From Homoserinimonas sp044769865 (GTDB lineage: Bacteria; Actinomycetota; Actinomycetes; Actinomycetales; Microbacteriaceae), in contig NZ_JBIZWA010000001.1 of NCBI RefSeq assembly GCF_044769865.1, positions 806,001-870,000 of the forward strand: 64,000 nucleotides of DNA. Direction: 5' to 3'. The notes beneath the pieces were generated by a model, which worked only from the letters and a program-made list of their open reading frames with translations, searched no databases and was not told the DNA's origin. Every line of letters begins with the position of its first letter. The first letter of the stretch is position 1. A program made the translations under genes and the position numbers. This document shows, in pieces, positions 60,430-64,000 of this stretch.

Positions 60430-61665
60430 CTACTGGCGCAGCGCGAGGCGCGCCCACTCCTCGTCGAGGCGGCGAAGCGTCGAGTCGACGTCGCCGCCCG
60501 TGATGAGGCCCTGCAAGAGGTTGTCGATCGGGATGGTCAACGGCACCGCCTTGGTGACGCCCTGATAGAAGAGCCCCTCGTCGTAATAGGGCTGCATGGC
60601 GAGAATGCGTTCGTCGGTCGCCGGGGCGGCATCCGTCGTCGTGCCGAAGCCAAGGAACTCGGCGTTGTACTCGTCCATGATCTCGGGCTGCATGATGAAG
60701 CTGAGGAACTCGCGGGCACCCTCCTTCTGTTGGGACGCCTCCGGGATCCACGCGGCCAGGTCGATGTTGACCCGCACCCTGAGGTCGTCGGGGTTGTCGG
60801 TCATCGGCAGGGGGAAGGTGCCCAGGTTGAGCTGGTCGTCGGTCTTCGCGATCTCCCCCAGCGCCCACGGCCCCTGCAGGTACATGGCCGCCTCACCTTG
60901 GGCGAAGGCAAGGTTGCCGTCGCCGTAGCCGCGGCTTGCGGCATCCGGGTTCGCATACTCGGCGAGCTGCACCATCCGCTCGGCCGGCTCCTTGAGGGTC
61001 TGCTGGAACGACACCTCCGAGTCGGGGCCAATCTCGGTGCCGAGCTCGTTGATCTCCTCGACGAACCCCGCGACGTCGACCATGCCGCCGACCGAGTAGT
61101 CGAACCAGCCCTGGCCGATCGACCACGGCTCCTTGAACGTTCCGTAGAAGGGGGTGACTCCCGCCGCTTCGAGCGCGTCGCAGACCGCGATGAGCTCGTC
61201 CCACGTCGTCGGCACCTCAAGGCCGTGCTGCTCGAAGATCTCGACGTTGTAGATGACGGATGCCGCCATCACCGAGTACGGCAGCACGCTCGTGCGCCCG
61301 GGGTAGGTCGCATACTGGTCGACGAGCTCCTGCACGTCGGGCCGGATGCGCTCCGCCTCGGGCATGTCGCCGAGGTCGCTCAGCGCCCCGCGCTCCATGA
61401 AGCGCGCCATCTCCATGTTGTAGTTGAGGAGGCCCAGGTCGGGCGGGTTTCCGCGGAGGAACCCCGCCTGCAGGTTCGAGCTGGTGTCGAAGACGACCTC
61501 GATCTCGTCCTGGGAATCGTTGTATTCCCTGATCAAGTCGCGAAAGTACGGGATCGCCTCCGGCTTGCTCAGGTGGAACCGCACCTCGGCGGGGCCGCCA
61601 CTCGAGCATCCGGCCAGCACACCGCCGGCGAGCGCGAGCACGATGTGCCACAGCTTCCTCCGCAT
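60430..61665 (-). CDS. Extracellular sugar-binding lipoprotein
   Basis: 411 aa. Signal peptide with lipobox LAGC (Cys20); family 1 binding protein (EIEVVFDTSSNLQAGFLRGNPPDLGLLN read in parts, AFAQGEAAMYLQGPWALGEI). Captures an oligosaccharide for the two permeases downstream (gap 11 bp). The start is less sure: ATG 61665 gives a clean signal peptide but only a weak ribosome site. No operator like the AAGCGCTT sites was found, so it is probably not co-regulated with malEFG. Confidence 0.88.
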   Translation of the reverse strand: MRRKLWHIVLALAGGVLAGCSSGGPAEVRFHLSKPEAIPYFRDLIREYNDSQDEIEVVFDTSSNLQAGFLRGNPPDLGLLNYNMEMARFMERGALSDLGDMPEAERIRPDVQELVDQYATYPGRTSVLPYSVMAASVIYNVEIFEQHGLEVPTTWDELIAVCDALEAAGVTPFYGTFKEPWSIGQGWFDYSVGGMVDVAGFVEEINELGTEIGPDSEVSFQQTLKEPAERMVQLAEYANPDAASRGYGDGNLAFAQGEAAMYLQGPWALGEIAKTDDQLNLGTFPLPMTDNPDDLRVRVNIDLAAWIPEASQQKEGAREFLSFIMQPEIMDEYNAEFLGFGTTTDAAPATDERILAMQPYYDEGLFYQGVTKAVPLTIPIDNLLQGLITGGDVDSTLRRLDEEWARLALRQ

Positions 61666-61758
61666 CCCAGGCGCTCGGCGGTGAGTGCCTGTTGCGACGG
61701 ATGCTACGTCCGAAACGCTGCCGCGGGGCTGCGAGTTTTCGGCACCGAGAGGCGGGCG

Positions 61759-61820
61759 ATGCGCAGCCTTGGTGGCGTTGTGCACGGTCTATCGTGCGCA
61801 ACGCCACCAAACATGCGCAT
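61759..61820. repeat. Composite palindrome, family X copy 2
   Basis: Outer arms ATGCGCA (61759-61765) and TGCGCAT (61814-61820), 3x3 mismatch, inner arms TTGGTGGCGTTG (61769-61780) and CAACGCCACCAA (61799-61810), inner stem TGCACG/CGTGCG and a loop around TCTA. It lies 10 bp past the stop of the FAD oxidoreductase. Confidence 0.8.
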
Positions 61821-61829
61821 GGGGCCGGG

Positions 61830-62978
61830 CTACGCCGACTCGGTGAACCGCGCCGCGTCCCACTCCGGCGCGATCTCGAACGCGGGCTCCGTGATGCCGC
61901 GCACGGCGTCGGCTGCGAGGCGGCCGATCGCCGGGGAGAGCTGGATTCCCGAGCCACCGGCACCGAGCGCGCAGACGACACCGGATGCCGCGGGGTGCGC
62001 GCCCACGATGGGCTGGTGGTCGGGCGTCATGGGGTAGATGCCCTGCCAGCTGCGGTCGAGCTCGAGGTCGTCGGCATTACTGAGGCGCTCCGCGAGGAGC
62101 TCGACGATGCGCTCGAGCACGTCGTCACCGACCGAGCGGAGGAGCACGTCGGGGCTGACCGCGTCGCCGATGACCTCTTCTGTGTGGAGGCCGGCGATGA
62201 GGTGCTGGGTGCCCTCCGAGCGGAAGTAGACGCCATCGACACCCGAGCCGGGGATGTAGTCCATGACGAATGGCGTGGGGGTCTTGAACTCGGGCACGCG
62301 CACCGTGACGGCGCCGTGGAGCATGGGAAGCAGCGGGACGGGGGCGCCGAGCATCTCGCCGATCACGCCCGCGTGGGGGCCGGCCGCGTTGACGACGACG
62401 TCGGCCTCGTACTCGCCGGCCGCGGTCGTGATGCGCCAGACGTCGCCGTCGCGGCTTGCGCCCGTGACCTCCTGGCCGGTCTTGACCGTGCCGCCCTGCG
62501 AGCGGACCCACGCGGCGAGGTTCTGGCAGACCTCGAAGCCGTCGACGAAGCCGTCCCAGGTGCCGAGGAGGCCCCCGATGAGCCCCTCGGTGATGATCTG
62601 GGGCCAGCGGGTGGCGATGTCGTCGGCGCTGAGGATCTCGGCGTCTTCGATGCCGAACTCTCGCTGGATCGCGATGCTCTCGCGGAAGCTCTCCATGTCG
62701 GCCTCGGTGCGCGCAAGCCGCAGGTAGCCGCCGTGCGTGAAGGTGAGGCCCTCCTGCTCGAGCTGGGCGTAGTGCTCGCGGCCGTAGGCTCGCACCTCGA
62801 CGGTCGGGCGCGTGAAGTACTGGGTCTCCACCATGCCGACCGAGCGGCCCGAGGAGCCGTCGCCGGGGTGCGCCTTATCGAGCACCGTGACCTCGATGTC
62901 CGAGTGCTGGAGGAGCTCGCGAGCCGTGAACAGCCCGAGCACACCTGCACCGATCACGACGACCCGCTGCTTCGACAT
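61830..62978 (-). CDS. FAD-dependent amine/amino acid oxidoreductase (DAO family)
   Basis: 382 aa. N-terminal FAD-binding RVVVIGAGVLGLFTARELL, SSGRSVGMVETQYFTR in the region that binds flavin in sarcosine and glycine oxidases, VVVNAAGPHAGVIGEML, and the C-terminal ALGAGGSGIQLSPAIGRLAADA. Oxidises an amine or imino acid; substrate open (sarcosine, proline-like compounds and glycine are candidates). GAGGAG before ATG 62978. A 30-bp perfect palindrome lies 34 bp upstream. Confidence 0.85.
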   Translation of the reverse strand: MSKQRVVVIGAGVLGLFTARELLQHSDIEVTVLDKAHPGDGSSGRSVGMVETQYFTRPTVEVRAYGREHYAQLEQEGLTFTHGGYLRLARTEADMESFRESIAIQREFGIEDAEILSADDIATRWPQIITEGLIGGLLGTWDGFVDGFEVCQNLAAWVRSQGGTVKTGQEVTGASRDGDVWRITTAAGEYEADVVVNAAGPHAGVIGEMLGAPVPLLPMLHGAVTVRVPEFKTPTPFVMDYIPGSGVDGVYFRSEGTQHLIAGLHTEEVIGDAVSPDVLLRSVGDDVLERIVELLAERLSNADDLELDRSWQGIYPMTPDHQPIVGAHPAASGVVCALGAGGSGIQLSPAIGRLAADAVRGITEPAFEIAPEWDAARFTESA

Positions 62979-63012
62979 TGTTTCTCCTCGTGCCTGCTGC
63001 GCATCACGCGCG

Positions 63013-63042
63013 ATCTAAAACGACAGTACTGTCGTTTTAGAT
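63013..63042. promoter_or_regulatory. 30-bp perfect palindrome upstream of the FAD oxidoreductase
   Basis: ATCTAAAACGACAGT (63013-63027) followed at once by its exact complement (63028-63042). AT-rich against the local background. Length suits two repressor dimers, as in many TetR-family operators. No regulator gene adjoins it inside the window. Confidence 0.7.
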
Positions 63043-63085
63043 TATGCGCCTGAGTCGGGCCGCGGTCAATCTGAGCTGGCCGGAG

Positions 63086-63427
63086 CTAACCTGTCGTGCG
63101 CGCCGACTTGATCAGGATGCCCGCCGCGATGAAGAGCGCACCCGCGAGCGGTTGTGCCGCCGTCCACCAGGTGCCGGAGAACTCGAACGGCCAGACGGGG
63201 TTCCACAGCACGGCGACGACCGCGAAGACGGCCGTCCACCACCACTGCCCCGCCTGCCACGCAAACCACGCCACGACGAGCGCAAGGATCGCCACGATGA
63301 AGCGGATGATGATGGCCCCCGTGCCCTCAAGGAACAGCGGTGACACGAGCAGTGTGACGGCCGCGAGCAGCCCGGGGGCGAGGGCGTTGCGCTGAAAGTT
63401 CGGCTGGGTCTGCGATGAAGCGGGCAT
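63086..63427 (-). CDS. Small membrane protein (DUF6804-like)
   Basis: 113 aa, four hydrophobic segments: LAPGLLAAVTLLVSPLFLEG, IIIRFIVAILALVVAWFAWQ, WWWTAVFAVVAVLWNPVWPF and WWTAAQPLAGALFIAAGILI. WNPVWPFE is the recognisable feature. Function unknown. ATG 63427 is 14 bp after the DUF2804 stop, so the two may be co-transcribed. Confidence 0.7.
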   Translation of the reverse strand: MPASSQTQPNFQRNALAPGLLAAVTLLVSPLFLEGTGAIIIRFIVAILALVVAWFAWQAGQWWWTAVFAVVAVLWNPVWPFEFSGTWWTAAQPLAGALFIAAGILIKSARTTG

Positions 63428-63441
63428 GGGACCAGTCTCGC

Positions 63442-64000
63442 TTACCAGCGGTTGTGCACGTGCTCCGCGAAGCCCAGGATGCCGTCGAACTCGACGCGCT
63501 CGCCCTCCCCCGTCGTGAAGCTGCCCGCCCAGTGCCCGAAGACCTGGTCGGTGGATGCCGCGACGATGCCGAGGTTGGTGCGGCTGACCTTGTCGTAGAA
63601 GGGCGTCAACGTGACATCCAGCCCACCACCGGTGAGGCGCCAGGGGCGGAGCCAGTCGCCGATCGTGTAGTCCCAGGTGAGTTCGGTGCTGATCTTGTGC
63701 ATGCGCCCGTCGATCTGCACGCCATTCTCGGTCGATGGCGTACCGAGGGTCCACTTGCCGCCCACCTGGATGCCGATCGTGCGGCCGTTCGAGACGCCCG
63801 AGCCGGCACCCCAATTCCAGGTCACGTCGTAGGGCCAGCGGCCGCGACCGTGATCGAGCACGGCCCACGATTCGCCGTCGGGCAGCGGATGCTCGACCCC
63901 GTCGACCGTGAGGGTTCCGCTGGCGGGGCGCGCGACATCCTTGACCGTGTACTGGAAGCGGGAGTCGCTCCACGGCACGACAACCGCCAGGCATTCGTGC
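63442..64000 (-). CDS. DUF2804 protein, 5' end cut by window edge
   Basis: About 186 C-terminal residues are visible and the frame continues off the right edge (HECLAVVV precedes PWSDSRFQYTVKDVARPASG). GRWPYDVTWNWGAGSGVSNG and IGDWLRPWRLTG fit the DUF2804 lipocalin-like family. Function unknown. A GTG at 63978 is internal, not the start. Confidence 0.75.
   Translation of the reverse strand, partial: HECLAVVVPWSDSRFQYTVKDVARPASGTLTVDGVEHPLPDGESWAVLDHGRGRWPYDVTWNWGAGSGVSNGRTIGIQVGGKWTLGTPSTENGVQIDGRMHKISTELTWDYTIGDWLRPWRLTGGGLDVTLTPFYDKVSRTNLGIVAASTDQVFGHWAGSFTTGEGERVEFDGILGFAEHVHNRW

Noticed and set aside
60394..62037. A 547-codon plus-strand frame opposite the second sugar-binding protein
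   Set aside because: Shadow of the binding-protein gene; no motifs, and the real gene has a lipobox and family pattern.

Overview
The window reads as the chromosome of a high-GC actinobacterium of the Microbacteriaceae type (order Micrococcales). The support is the gene content: a menaquinone cluster joined to Ccs/Res-type cytochrome c assembly, the tiny actinobacterial ribosomal protein bS22, two sugar ABC importers without their own ATPase, and many leaderless genes in which a TANNNT -10 box sits 6-7 nt before ATG or GTG. No phage, insertion sequence, CRISPR array or integron was found. The gene order looks like core chromosome with a few accessory modules.

Layout. 1-1147 is a chromate transporter cut by the window edge, and 1235-2320 is a nitronate monooxygenase. 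2321-8017 is a maltose-type uptake operon (malEFG, minus strand) divergent from an alpha-glucosidase, with two LacI-type operators between them. 8111-10180 holds tandem M23 peptidases, followed by an inositol monophosphatase. 11351-15829 is a lipoprotein plus a MacAB-like export system. Then come tRNA-Tyr, a broken AbiEi/DUF559 gene, a LacI regulator, a lytic transglycosylase, yajQ, cls and an acyltransferase. 22407-25231 is a vanillate demethylase pair (vanAB) with a divergent PadR regulator and a clear operator.

25409-36048 is the menaquinone region: fprA, polyprenyl synthase, menG, menF, menD, menA, menB and menC; menE and menH are not here. 36052-39989 is the cytochrome c maturation set (ccsB, resB, ccdA, resA). 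40754 is an archaeal-type Asp-tRNA synthetase. 45035-50169 carries bS22, a small helix-turn-helix protein, ArsR, KtrAB potassium uptake, proC, an orphan cation-efflux C-terminal domain and a glutamine amidotransferase that probably starts at CTG. 50166-54990 carries tadA, upp, a short leaderless ORF ending in CCRMCA ahead of a winged-helix regulator, a MarR gene and a two-component system. 55663-58458 is the csoR/copZ/copA copper module, and 58554-61665 is a second sugar importer. The window ends with a FAD oxidoreductase below a 30-bp perfect palindrome, a small membrane protein and a cut DUF2804 gene.

The most interesting signals are regulatory. They are the Cys-ending leader ORF at 51326; two divergent leaderless genes whose -10 boxes overlap on one 10-bp palindrome (49131-49140); two families of intergenic palindromes at gene 3' ends, one of which shows compensatory base changes between copies; and strong over-use of the hexamer GGATGC/GCATCC in coding DNA, even where it forces otherwise rare codons.
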